64,000 nt of DNA from contig NZ_CP133778.1 of assembly GCF_034347405.1 (NCBI RefSeq), positions 124,001 through 188,000 of the forward strand, given 5' to 3'. This document shows positions 24,966 through 33,043 of the stretch, one piece after another. The translations under genes were made by a program, and so were the position numbers. The DNA comes from Pseudomonas sp. CCC3.1. Its GTDB lineage: Bacteria > Pseudomonadota > Gammaproteobacteria > Pseudomonadales > Pseudomonadaceae. Under the pieces are notes generated by a model that had not been told where the DNA came from, made no database searches, and was given only the letters and a program-made list of their open reading frames with translations. Each line of letters opens with the position of its first letter. Within the stretch, counting starts at the first letter, position 1.

Positions 24966-25976
24966 ATGCAAGCAATGCGTGGCTGGGCCGCTCGATACGC
25001 GTCATGGGTGGGCCTGCTGGGTCTGTTCGGTGCCGCGCACAACGCGGTGGCCGGCGACTATGAAGGTTCGCCCCAAGTGGCTGAATTCGTCGGCGAGATG
25101 ACCCGTGACTACGGGTTCGCCGGTGAACAGTTGATGGGCGTTTTCCGCGAGGCTGAGCGCAAGCAGGCCATTCTCGACGCTATTTCTCGCCCGGCCGAGC
25201 GCGTTAAACAGTGGAAAGAATACCGGCCGATGTTTCTGACCGATGCCCGGGTCGCCCGCGGTGTCGATTTCTGGCGTGAGCACGAAGCCGTACTGGCTCG
25301 TGCCGAGCAGGAATACGGCGTCCCGGCGCAGGTGATTGTGTCGATCATCGGCGTTGAAACCTTCTACGGTCGCAATACCGGCAATTACCGGGTGATCGAT
25401 GCGTTGTCGACCCTGGGCTTTGATTACCCGCCGCGCGCCGAGTTTTTCCGCAAGGAATTGCGCGAATTCCTGTTGCTGGCCCGCGAAGAGCAAGTCGACC
25501 CGCTGAGCCTCAAAGGTTCTTACGCCGGTGCGATGGGCTTGCCGCAGTTCATGCCGAGCAGCTTTCGCGCCTATGCGGTGGACTTCGATAACGATGGCCA
25601 CATCAATATCTGGAGCAACCCGGACGATGCCATTGGCAGCGTTGCCAGTTACTTCAAGCGCCATGGCTGGGTCGCGGGCGAGCCAGTGGTGGCCCGTGCC
25701 GACGTGCAGGGCGATCGGGTCGATGAAGGGTTGACCCAAGGGATTGAACCGGTCAAGACCGTCGGGGAGTTGCGAGCGCTGGGCTGGTCGAGTCATGATG
25801 CGCTGCGCGACGACATGCCCGTAACGGCGTTCCGTCTTGAAGGCGAAAAGGGTCCTGAATACTGGATGGGCCTGAAGAATTTTTATGCGATCACGCGCTA
25901 CAACCGTAGCGTGATGTACGCCATGGCAGTGCATCAACTGTCCGACCTGCTGGTTCAAGCTCGGGGCAACAAGTAA
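24966..25976 (+). CDS. mltB: Membrane-bound lytic murein transglycosylase B
   Basis: Cleaves the glycan backbone to leave 1,6-anhydro-MurNAc ends. The ATG at 24966 is preferred because AAGGTG lies about 8 bases upstream and it gives a clean signal peptide (ASWVGLLGLFGAAHNAVAG). The mature protein, 336 residues in total with the signal, carries the catalytic glutamate in IIGVETFYGRNTG and the family segments GAMGLPQFMPSS and DNDGHINIWSN. No lipobox cysteine is visible, so it may be soluble and periplasmic rather than a lipoprotein. The stop overlaps the rlpA start (TAATG). Confidence 0.94.
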   Translation: MQAMRGWAARYASWVGLLGLFGAAHNAVAGDYEGSPQVAEFVGEMTRDYGFAGEQLMGVFREAERKQAILDAISRPAERVKQWKEYRPMFLTDARVARGVDFWREHEAVLARAEQEYGVPAQVIVSIIGVETFYGRNTGNYRVIDALSTLGFDYPPRAEFFRKELREFLLLAREEQVDPLSLKGSYAGAMGLPQFMPSSFRAYAVDFDNDGHINIWSNPDDAIGSVASYFKRHGWVAGEPVVARADVQGDRVDEGLTQGIEPVKTVGELRALGWSSHDALRDDMPVTAFRLEGEKGPEYWMGLKNFYAITRYNRSVMYAMAVHQLSDLLVQARGNK

Positions 25977-26965
25977 TGGCGTTTCCTGCGATCCGCACAC
26001 CTTTGAAACTCGCTGCCTGCGCGGCGATGGCGCTGCTGGTGGTGAGCTGTTCGAGCAGTCGTTCGAGCAACCCGCAAACCTCGACCGCTATCAGCTCCAA
26101 GCCTGGGCTCGACATCAACCGCGCTCACAAAGACGGCGCGCCGTGGTGGGATGTCGATGTCTCGCGCATCCCGGATGCCACGCCGACGCTGCATACCGGA
26201 CCTTACAAGGCCAACCCTTACACGGTATTGGGCAAAACCTACTTTCCGATGCAAGAGTCCAAGACCTATGTGGCCTCGGGCACTGCGTCCTGGTACGGCA
26301 CCAAGTTCCACGGGCAGAACACCGCCAATGGCGAAGTGTATGACCTGTACGGCATGAGCGCCGCGCACAAAACGCTGCCATTGCCCAGCTACGTCAAAGT
26401 GACCAACCTGGACAATGGCAAGACCGTGGTTTTGCGGGTCAACGACCGTGGGCCGTTCTATTCGGACCGTATCATCGACTTGTCGTACGCCGCGGCCAAA
26501 AAACTCGGCTATGCCGAAACGGGCACGGCTCGGGTCAAGGTTGAAGGCATTGACCCGCAAGCCTGGTGGGCTCAGCGTGGTCGCCCGGCGCCGTTAATGC
26601 TCAACGAGCCTAAAGTAGCGCAAGCGGCACCCGGTTTGACAGTGTCGACCGGCAAAGTGGAGCAGTGGACACCGCCGCCTCAGCAGCACGCTTCGGACGT
26701 GATTCCGCCCGTGGTTGCGCAAAAGGGCCAGGGCACTTATCTGCAAGTCGGCGCATTTGCCAATCCGGACGCTGCCGAGTTGCTTCGATCCAAACTCAGT
26801 GGCATGGTCAGCGCACCCGTCTTTATCAGCTCGATTGTGCGCAATCAGCAAACTTTGCACCGCGTTCGCCTGGGGCCGATTGCCTCGGCCGGTGAAGTGC
26901 AGAACATGCAAAACAGCGTGCGATCGGCCAATTTGGGTCAGCCAAGCGTTGTGACGGATCAGTAA
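25976..26965 (+). CDS. rlpA: Septal ring lytic transglycosylase RlpA, lipoprotein
   Basis: Outer-membrane lipoprotein that cleaves glycan strands lacking stem peptides, at the septum and elsewhere. The signal peptide ends in the lipobox VVSC. The double-psi beta-barrel domain (about residues 95-185) shows ASGTASWYGTKFHG, the catalytic-region His in SAAHKTLP and Asp in VNDRGPF. A C-terminal SPOR domain (about 245-325, GTYLQVGAFANPDAA) targets denuded septal glycan. It has 329 residues and is translationally coupled to mltB. Confidence 0.96.
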   Translation: MAFPAIRTPLKLAACAAMALLVVSCSSSRSSNPQTSTAISSKPGLDINRAHKDGAPWWDVDVSRIPDATPTLHTGPYKANPYTVLGKTYFPMQESKTYVASGTASWYGTKFHGQNTANGEVYDLYGMSAAHKTLPLPSYVKVTNLDNGKTVVLRVNDRGPFYSDRIIDLSYAAAKKLGYAETGTARVKVEGIDPQAWWAQRGRPAPLMLNEPKVAQAAPGLTVSTGKVEQWTPPPQQHASDVIPPVVAQKGQGTYLQVGAFANPDAAELLRSKLSGMVSAPVFISSIVRNQQTLHRVRLGPIASAGEVQNMQNSVRSANLGQPSVVTDQ

Positions 26966-26974
26966 CACTGATTG

Positions 26975-27088
26975 AAGCGTTGGGCCTTGAACCCCGGAGG
27001 CCCAAACGCAGTTGCAAGGATCAACAATAAAAGCCTGTCCAGAGGCTGGCTTGCAACTGAATACGCGACAGCCCGTCAAACGGCTGTC
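26975..27088 (+). promoter_or_regulatory. Three consecutive hairpins between rlpA and dacA
   Basis: First, an imperfect GC-rich hairpin just after the rlpA stop, arms GTTGGGCCT and AGGCCCAAAC (about 26978-27007), possibly a terminator. Second, a perfect 10-base inverted repeat CAGTTGCAAG/CTTGCAACTG (27009-27018 and 27050-27059) with a smaller stem in its loop. Third, GACAGCC/GGCTGTC (27067-27073 and 27082-27088). The dacA ATG follows at 27141. They could set rlpA/dacA transcript processing or act as a dacA leader. Confidence 0.5.
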
Positions 27089-27140
27089 ACAAAAGTTTTG
27101 CCCGCGAGGGTAAGTTTTCATTAACAAATTCGAGAGACGG

Positions 27141-28298
27141 ATGAACATCACCACCTTTGCCAAACGCCTGTGCCTGCTTGTCCCGCTGATCATCACCCCG
27201 GCTGCCTGGGCAGTCGAGATGATGCCGTCGCCGCCACAGTTGGCTGCCAAGTCCTACGTTCTGATGGATGCCAACAGCGGTAACGTGCTGGTTGAAAACA
27301 ACGGCGACCAGCGCCTGCCGCCCGCCAGCCTGACCAAGCTGATGACCGCCTACATCGCGACCCTGGAAATCCGTCGTGGCCAGATTGGCGAGAACGACCC
27401 GGTGACTGTCAGCGAGAACGCCTGGCGCACAGGTGGTTCGCGCATGTTCATCAAGGTCGGCACCCAAGTGTCGGTCAGCGACCTGCTGCACGGGATCATC
27501 ATTCAGTCGGGTAACGACGCCAGCGTTGCGCTCTCTGAGCACATCGCCGGCAGCGAAGACGCCTTCGCAGACATGATGAACAAAACCGCTGGCGACCTGG
27601 GCATGAGCAACAGTCACTTCATGAACCCGACCGGTCTGCCGAACCCTGAGCACTACTCGTCGGCTCACGACATGTCGTTGCTGGCTCGCGCAATCATTCA
27701 CGAAGACCCGACTCACTACGCGATCTACTCGCAGAAAGAGTTCTTCTGGAACGGTATCAAACAGCCTAACCGCAACTTGTTGCTGTGGCGTGACAAGACC
27801 GTTGATGGCCTGAAAACCGGCCACACCGACGAAGCCGGCTACTGCATGGTGTCTTCGGCTGTACGTGATGGCATGCGCCTGATCGCCGTGGTATTCGGTA
27901 CTAACAGCGAAGCGGCCCGTGCGGCTGAAACTCAGAAACTGCTGACCTACGGCTTCCGTTTCTTTGAAACCCAAACCTTCTACCAGAAAGGCACTGAGCT
28001 GGCTCAGGCTCCGGTCTGGAAAGGCACCACGCATCAGGTTAAAGCCGGTCTGGCCGATGACCTGACCATGACGTTGCCTAAAGGCCAATTGAAAAAGCTG
28101 GCTGCCAGCATGACCATGAACCCACAACTGATGGCGCCTATCGCCAAAGGTGATGTGATCGGTAAGGTTGAGGTCAAGCTGGACGACAAGGTTGTGCACA
28201 GCGCCGACCTGATCGCCCTTGAGCCGGTTGAGGAAGGTGGTATTTTCCGCCGCGTGTGGGATAGCATCCGTCTATTCTTCTACGGGATGTTCAACTGA
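27141..28298 (+). CDS. dacA: D-alanyl-D-alanine carboxypeptidase (PBP5/6 type)
   Basis: Trims the terminal D-Ala from pentapeptides in the periplasm. The signal peptide ends after ITPAAWA. The serine-protease motifs are SLTK (PASLTKLM), SGN (QSGNDASV) and KTG (LKTGHTDEAG). The C-terminal region ends in WDSIRLFFYGMFN, an amphipathic membrane anchor as in PBP5. It has 385 residues. The last gene of the cell-wall block, it is followed by a strong terminator. An in-frame stop in the RNA upstream separates it from rlpA. Confidence 0.96.
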   Translation: MNITTFAKRLCLLVPLIITPAAWAVEMMPSPPQLAAKSYVLMDANSGNVLVENNGDQRLPPASLTKLMTAYIATLEIRRGQIGENDPVTVSENAWRTGGSRMFIKVGTQVSVSDLLHGIIIQSGNDASVALSEHIAGSEDAFADMMNKTAGDLGMSNSHFMNPTGLPNPEHYSSAHDMSLLARAIIHEDPTHYAIYSQKEFFWNGIKQPNRNLLLWRDKTVDGLKTGHTDEAGYCMVSSAVRDGMRLIAVVFGTNSEAARAAETQKLLTYGFRFFETQTFYQKGTELAQAPVWKGTTHQVKAGLADDLTMTLPKGQLKKLAASMTMNPQLMAPIAKGDVIGKVEVKLDDKVVHSADLIALEPVEEGGIFRRVWDSIRLFFYGMFN

Positions 28299-28315
28299 TA
28301 GCACTCCCCCTGCGT

Positions 28316-28342
28316 GACCCCGTGCTTACCCTGCACGGGGTC
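28316..28342 (+). terminator. Hairpin terminator after dacA
   Basis: Perfect 10-base stem GACCCCGTGC/GCACGGGGTC with a 7-base loop, followed by ATTCTGT. It separates the cell-wall genes from the ybeD-lipB-lipA unit. Confidence 0.8.
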
Positions 28343-28377
28343 ATTCTGTAGTCCTGGGCTTACGAGGCCAATACGCC

Positions 28378-28653
28378 ATGACCGACACCGAAGTAAAGGC
28401 GCCAAAGATCGAATTCCCTAACGTGGATTACCCGGTTAAGGTGATCAGCGACACGGGTGTGGGCAACAAAGACAAGATCATTGATATCGTCAAGAAATAC
28501 GCAACGGTCAATGACGACCGCATTGACGAGCGCCAAAGCACCAATGGCAAATACACCACGATCCAGTTGCACATTGTTGCGACCGATCAAGACCAGCTGT
28601 ACAACATCAACAGCGAATTGCGAGCCACCGGCTTCGTACACATGGTGCTGTGA
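28378..28653 (+). CDS. ybeD: DUF493-family protein YbeD
   Basis: Small 91-residue cytoplasmic protein of the DUF493 (YbeD) family, with the family pattern FPNVDYPVKVI, TVNDDRIDERQSTNGKYTTIQLHI and a C-terminal ATGFVHMVL. It is thought to be a regulatory ACT-like fold; no reaction is known. Its stop overlaps the lipB start (ATGA-type overlap), and the ybeD-lipB-lipA order is conserved in gammaproteobacteria, so a role linked to lipoate metabolism is often suspected. Confidence 0.94.
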   Translation: MTDTEVKAPKIEFPNVDYPVKVISDTGVGNKDKIIDIVKKYATVNDDRIDERQSTNGKYTTIQLHIVATDQDQLYNINSELRATGFVHMVL

Positions 28654-29306
28654 TGTCGCAGGTCTTGGGTATTCGCGAGCTGGGTCAGCTCGACTACGAG
28701 CGCACGTGGCTGGCGATGCAGCGTTTCACTGAAGAGCGCAAGCATAAGCCGGACACGCAAGACGAAGTCTGGCTGGTGCAGCATCCGCCCGTGTTTACCC
28801 AAGGTCAGGCAGGCAAGGCCGAACATCTGTTATTGCCGGGTGATATTCCTGTGGTCAAGTCAGACCGCGGTGGGCAAGTGACGTATCACGGGCCTGGCCA
28901 ATTGGTCGCTTACCTGTTGCTGGACGTGCGCCGCCTTGGTTTTGGCGTACGAGAACTGGTGAGCCGGATGGAGCATTGCCTGATCGACCTGCTGGACACT
29001 TATGGTGTGACAGCAGCGGCCAAGGCTGATGCCCCGGGCGTTTACGTTGACGGCGCGAAAATCGCCTCTCTGGGTCTGCGTATTCGCAATGGCTGCTCTT
29101 TTCACGGCCTGGCCCTGAATGTGGACATGGACCTGGAACCGTTTGGACGGATTAACCCCTGTGGTTATGCGGGGCTGGCGATGACCCAGTTGCGTGACCG
29201 TGCAGGGCCGATTGAATTTGCCGAGGTGAGTGCCCGGCTGCGCGTGCAGCTCGTCAAACACCTCGACTATGCTGAGCAGACGACCCTAACGGGCGGAATC
29301 GATTGA
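28653..29306 (+). CDS. lipB: Octanoyl-(acyl-carrier-protein):protein N-octanoyltransferase
   Basis: Transfers octanoate from ACP to the lipoyl domains of oxoacid dehydrogenases and the glycine cleavage H protein. It has 217 residues from the ATG overlapping the ybeD stop. Landmarks are the substrate-binding RGGQVTYHGPGQLVAY and the conserved lysine region GAKIASLGLRIRNGCSFHG. LipA acts next and is encoded directly downstream. Confidence 0.96.
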   Translation: MSQVLGIRELGQLDYERTWLAMQRFTEERKHKPDTQDEVWLVQHPPVFTQGQAGKAEHLLLPGDIPVVKSDRGGQVTYHGPGQLVAYLLLDVRRLGFGVRELVSRMEHCLIDLLDTYGVTAAAKADAPGVYVDGAKIASLGLRIRNGCSFHGLALNVDMDLEPFGRINPCGYAGLAMTQLRDRAGPIEFAEVSARLRVQLVKHLDYAEQTTLTGGID

Positions 29307-29307
29307 T

Positions 29308-30348
29308 ATGACTACTGCGCAAGACGCTGTTCAAACCCTGATCCCGACGCTGGATATCTCCGAACGTGTGGCCCGTGCGCAAGAGGCCCGTTCCAAGGTT
29401 GAGACCGGCGTTAAATTGCGCGGTGCCGAAAAGGTTGCGCGTATCCCGGTAAAGATTATTCCGACCACCGAGTTGCCAAAGAAACCGGACTGGATTCGCG
29501 TGCGCATCCCGGTGTCGCCGGAAGTCGATCGCATCAAGGCCTTGCTGCGTAAGCACAAGTTGCACAGCGTGTGCGAAGAAGCGTCCTGCCCGAACCTGGG
29601 CGAATGCTTCTCGGGTGGCACGGCGACGTTCATGATCATGGGCGACATCTGCACCCGTCGCTGCCCGTTCTGTGACGTGGGCCACGGCCGTCCGAAGCCA
29701 TTGGATGTCAACGAGCCTGAAAGCCTGGCGATTGCCATTGCTGACCTGCGTTTGAAGTACGTGGTAATTACCTCGGTAGACCGCGACGACCTGCGTGACG
29801 GTGGTGCTCAGCACTTTGCCGACTGCATTCGCGAAATCCGTCGACTGTCGCCGAACGTCCTGCTCGAAACCCTGGTTCCGGACTACCGTGGCCGCATGGA
29901 CATCGCGCTGGAAATCACTGCCGCCGAGCCGCCAGACGTCTTCAACCACAACCTCGAAACCGTGCCGCGCCTGTACAAGGCTGCGCGTCCGGGTTCTGAC
30001 TACCAGTGGTCGCTGACCTTGCTGCAACGCTTCAAGCAAATGATGCCGCACATCCCGACCAAATCCGGCCTGATGCTGGGCTTGGGCGAGACCGATGACG
30101 AAGTCATTGAAGTGATGAAGCGCATGCGCGAACACGACATCGACATGCTGACCTTGGGCCAGTACCTGCAACCGTCGCGCAGCCACTTGCCGGTGCAACG
30201 TTTTGTTCACCCGGACACCTTCGCCTGGTTCGCCGAAGAAGGTTACAAAATGGGCTTCAAAAACGTAGCGTCGGGCCCACTGGTGCGTTCTTCGTACCAC
30301 GCTGACGAACAAGCCAAGCTGGTTAAAAACATGCTGGTGGGTGCCTGA
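29308..30348 (+). CDS. lipA: Lipoyl synthase
   Basis: Radical SAM enzyme that inserts two sulfurs into protein-bound octanoate. Both clusters are evident: the auxiliary-cluster cysteines in CEEASCPNLGEC and the radical-SAM CxxxCxxC in CTRRCPFC. It has 346 residues, a normal length with a Pseudomonas-type N-terminal extension. It follows lipB by 1 base and overlaps the GTG possible start of ldcA, so the genes form one transcription unit. Confidence 0.97.
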   Translation: MTTAQDAVQTLIPTLDISERVARAQEARSKVETGVKLRGAEKVARIPVKIIPTTELPKKPDWIRVRIPVSPEVDRIKALLRKHKLHSVCEEASCPNLGECFSGGTATFMIMGDICTRRCPFCDVGHGRPKPLDVNEPESLAIAIADLRLKYVVITSVDRDDLRDGGAQHFADCIREIRRLSPNVLLETLVPDYRGRMDIALEITAAEPPDVFNHNLETVPRLYKAARPGSDYQWSLTLLQRFKQMMPHIPTKSGLMLGLGETDDEVIEVMKRMREHDIDMLTLGQYLQPSRSHLPVQRFVHPDTFAWFAEEGYKMGFKNVASGPLVRSSYHADEQAKLVKNMLVGA

Positions 30349-30352
30349 AGCG

Positions 30353-31306
30353 ATGAATAGCCGGCCCACCGCGCCCGTGTCTTTCAAGACTCACAGCGCG
30401 GTGCCCGCGCTGCCTGCTGGCGGGGTGATCGGCCTGATCGCCCCGGCCGGTCCTGCCGAACTTGATCTGCAACACGCAACCCAATGGATGCATGCCCGTG
30501 GTTATCAGCTCAGGGTGTTTCCAGGTGTTTGGGAAAAAGAAGGCTACCTGGCAGGTTCAGATGCCGTTCGCTTGCGCGACCTTCATGACGCGTTTGCTGA
30601 CGACAGCATTGATGCGATTTTCTGTTTGCGCGGAGGTTATGGTTGCTCGCGCTTTCTTGACGATATCGATTTTGAGCTCCTGCGACGCCATCCCAAACCG
30701 TTCGTAGGCTATAGCGACATCACCGCGCTGCATCTGGCGATCACCCGCTACGCAGGCTTTGTGACCTTTCACGGGGGCATGCTTAACGCGGACCTGCTGG
30801 GTAACAAACAGCCGCCGACTGAGTCTTCCTTGTTTCGCATGCTGAGTGGGCAACAACCTGCTTTGCTCGAACACCCTGCGGCCTACCCGTTGACCACCCT
30901 GGCGTCTGGCTCGGCCTGTGGCCGTTTGCTGGGCGGCAATCTGTCGATGATCTGCGCTGCCATGGGCACCGCGTTTGAGCTGGATGATGACGGCATCATC
31001 CTGTTTATCGAAGACGTCAACGAACCGCTGTACCGGGTCGATCGTTTGCTCACCCATCTGCGACTGGCAGGCAAGCTTGGCCAGTTACGCGGGGTGCTCG
31101 TGGGGGATTTTGCCGGGGTCGATGTGCAGGCGCTGGAGCGGTTGCTCAAGCAAGAACTGGGGCCGCTGAATATCCCTGTGCTGGCTGGCTGGCGCAGTGG
31201 GCATTGCGACCCGAACATCACCTTGCCGATGGGCGCGCAAGTGCGTCTGGATGCGGACAACCAGCAGTTGCTGCTTGAGCAGGCGGTGGTGACGGTTCGA
31301 GCCTGA
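30353..31306 (+). CDS. ldcA: LD-carboxypeptidase (murein tetrapeptide carboxypeptidase)
   Basis: Cytoplasmic serine peptidase (S66 family) that removes the terminal D-Ala from recycled tetrapeptide, producing the tripeptide used by Mpl. Nucleophile Ser is in FVGYSDITALHL; the other catalytic residues are in FIEDVNEP and SGHCDPNITLPMG. The ATG at 30353 (317 residues) is preferred; a GTG at 30341 overlaps lipA. It ends a few bases before a REP element. Confidence 0.93.
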   Translation: MNSRPTAPVSFKTHSAVPALPAGGVIGLIAPAGPAELDLQHATQWMHARGYQLRVFPGVWEKEGYLAGSDAVRLRDLHDAFADDSIDAIFCLRGGYGCSRFLDDIDFELLRRHPKPFVGYSDITALHLAITRYAGFVTFHGGMLNADLLGNKQPPTESSLFRMLSGQQPALLEHPAAYPLTTLASGSACGRLLGGNLSMICAAMGTAFELDDDGIILFIEDVNEPLYRVDRLLTHLRLAGKLGQLRGVLVGDFAGVDVQALERLLKQELGPLNIPVLAGWRSGHCDPNITLPMGAQVRLDADNQQLLLEQAVVTVRA

Positions 31307-31393
31307 CCCTGTAGGAGCGAGCTTGCCTCGCGATCTTTTGATCTTTTAAAAGATCGCGAGGCAATCGAGCGTCGACCGGCTGCTCCTACAGGG
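31307..31393. repeat. REP palindrome, family B, copy 2 with a rearranged right arm
   Basis: The left arm (31307 on, CCTGTAGGAGCGAGCTTGC) and the central palindrome match the repeat at 17978-18051. In the right arm the expected AAGCTCG is replaced by a different sequence (GAGCGTCGACCGGC) before GCTCCTACAGG. It looks like a hybrid of two REP variants or an imperfect conversion. It lies between the convergent ldcA and transglycosylase genes. Confidence 0.75.
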
Positions 31394-31400
31394 TAATGGG

Positions 31401-32714
31401 TTACTGACTGCGCAAACGCTCAAGCAATTTATGCGAAGGGTAGCCATCTGCCGGCCAGCCAAAAGCCTGCTGTGCACTGCGGATTGCCTTGCGGGTGTTC
31501 GCGCCAATAATCCCGTCGGGATTACCCGCATCGTAATTGCGCTGAGTGAGCAGGGTTTGCAGTTCGATTCGCTCGGATCGGCTCAGCGGCAGGTCATCTT
31601 TTGGCCAATCACCCAAAATGACGCCATCGCCGTTGAAGCGCTGAGAGAGCAAGCCCACGGCCAGTGCGTACGACGATGAGTTGTTGTAACGCAAAATGGC
31701 GCGGAAGTTATCCAGCACTAAAAACGCCGGGCCACGGTAGCCAGCGGGCAGCAACAACGTTGCGCTCAACTCTTGCGTGCCTGTAGGCGCTTGAGCATCG
31801 GCTGGCAGTGTAACGCCCAGTTTCTGCCACTCACTGACGCTTTTTCGTACCGCGCCATCGGCCAGCGCGTAGTCAAATCCGCTCGGCAATTTAACCTCAA
31901 ACCCCCACGGCTGACCCTGCTTCCAGCCTGAGCTTTGCAGGTAGTGCGCAGTCGAGGCCAAGGCATCAGCCGAGCTGTTCCAGATGTCGCGGCGACCGTC
32001 GCCATCGAAATCCACGGCGTGGGTTTCATAGGTGGTCGGGATGAACTGGGTCTGGCCCATGGCGCCTGCCCAGGAGCCGAGCATTTTTTCAGGAGTGATA
32101 TCGCCTTCTTGAATAATCTTCAGCGCGGCGATCAGTTGGCTCTGGGCGAACTCAGGGCGGCGGCCTTCGTAGGCGAGGGTTGCCAGTGAGCGGATCACCG
32201 ACTTATTGCCCTGGAAAGTACCGAAGTTGCTTTCCATGCCCCAGACCGACACCAGCGCCTGGCGATCTACGCCGTAGCGTTGCTCGATGCGGGTCAGCAG
32301 CTCGGCGTTTTGCTCCAGCAGGCGCTGGCCGTTACGAACACGCAACGGCGACAGGGCCCCGTCGAGGTACTCCCAGACCGGGCGGCTGAACTCAGGTTGG
32401 CTGCGGTCGGCCTTGATCACGCTCATGTCGGGCGTAATGCCAGCAAACGCGTTATCGAATATTTGCGGTGAGATTCCGGCGTTCAGGGCTTGAGCACGGA
32501 AATTGGCCTGCCACTCGCTGAAGCTCTGGGCGGGCTGAATATCTGGCACATCGGTGCTGGCAGCGCTGGTGGTGACCACGGGCGCGGCGGGCGTGGCGGG
32601 AAGGGGTTGAGCATCGGCTGCGGTCGGTTTTTCTGCGCAGGCGACTAACAAAATGACGCTGGAAGCAGCAATCAGTTGGCGCATTGGCCAACGACGTGAA
32701 TAACTTAAGGGCAT
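31401..32714 (-). CDS. MltB-family lytic murein transglycosylase with peptidoglycan-binding domain
   Basis: Second MltB-type transglycosylase, 437 residues from the ATG at 32714; the ATG at 32684 (427 residues) is also possible, and the open frame beyond is not credible. The signal peptide has a lipobox (LVACAEK), so it is probably a lipoprotein. The catalytic glutamate is in VWGMESNFGTFQGN, with GAMGQTQFIPTTYE and DFDGDGRRDIWNS downstream. The C-terminal 60 residues form a PG_binding_1 domain (LQTLLTQRNYDAGNPDGIIG). It differs from the MltB at 25 kb by the added binding domain. Its stop is about 8 bases beyond the REP. Confidence 0.92.
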   Translation of the reverse strand: MPLSYSRRWPMRQLIAASSVILLVACAEKPTAADAQPLPATPAAPVVTTSAASTDVPDIQPAQSFSEWQANFRAQALNAGISPQIFDNAFAGITPDMSVIKADRSQPEFSRPVWEYLDGALSPLRVRNGQRLLEQNAELLTRIEQRYGVDRQALVSVWGMESNFGTFQGNKSVIRSLATLAYEGRRPEFAQSQLIAALKIIQEGDITPEKMLGSWAGAMGQTQFIPTTYETHAVDFDGDGRRDIWNSSADALASTAHYLQSSGWKQGQPWGFEVKLPSGFDYALADGAVRKSVSEWQKLGVTLPADAQAPTGTQELSATLLLPAGYRGPAFLVLDNFRAILRYNNSSSYALAVGLLSQRFNGDGVILGDWPKDDLPLSRSERIELQTLLTQRNYDAGNPDGIIGANTRKAIRSAQQAFGWPADGYPSHKLLERLRSQ

Positions 32715-32764
32715 GCGCAGGTCCAGGTAATGCAAATCAGATGCAGACCTTATCATCCCCGCTG

Positions 32765-32914
32765 TCAGGCAGCCAGATAGTAAAAAGCCTCCCGGTCTCT
32801 CGACTGGAAGGCTTCGCGGCGGTAGCTGCCTTTGCCTTTGGCGGGGCGTTCCTGGCGGCTTCGGAACAAGGGTTGGGCGACGATGGATTTGGCCTTGTTG
32901 GGGCGCTTGCTCAT
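32765..32914 (-). CDS. arfA: Alternative ribosome-rescue factor ArfA
   Basis: A 49-residue protein, MSKRPNKAKSI... to ...FYYLAA, with the ArfA signature PLFRSRQERPAKGKGSYRRE. ArfA, with RF2, frees ribosomes stalled on mRNAs without a stop codon when trans-translation fails. It is short enough to be missed by length cut-offs. The most telling feature is a hairpin with a T run inside the last third of the coding region: it should stop or cleave the arfA mRNA before its stop codon, so the protein is made in full only when tmRNA is limiting, as described for E. coli and related arfA genes. It lies between holA and a transglycosylase gene. Confidence 0.88.
   Translation of the reverse strand: MSKRPNKAKSIVAQPLFRSRQERPAKGKGSYRREAFQSRDREAFYYLAA
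32782..32814 (-). terminator. Hairpin inside the arfA coding region
   Basis: On the minus strand, a 9-bp stem AAGCCTTCC/GGGAGGCTT (one G-U) with a 12-base loop is followed directly by TTTTT. It falls upstream of the arfA stop codon, so a transcript ended there is non-stop. It may serve as an intrinsic terminator, an RNase III site, or both. Confidence 0.8.
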
Positions 32915-32993
32915 GGCATTTGCTCTCACTGGGTTTAAACAAGCACAAATCATCGGCCAGTTTTTTGAAGATGTCCAGTGGCGGCCGGTTCTC

Positions 32994-33034
32994 CTGTAGC
33001 CGCAGCCCAACGCAGCCTTCGTAAGCGGCTACAG
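32994..33034. repeat. REP palindrome, family C, between arfA and holA
   Basis: Outer arms CTGTAGCCGC and GCGGCTACAG are perfect complements around a 21-base centre containing CGCAGCCTTCG. The same outer ends occur at 52713-52743, and a related GTAGC...CTGCG type at 55.3 kb. It lies between arfA and holA and may act as a terminator or processing site. Confidence 0.75.
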
Positions 33035-33043
33035 CGTTTGTGC

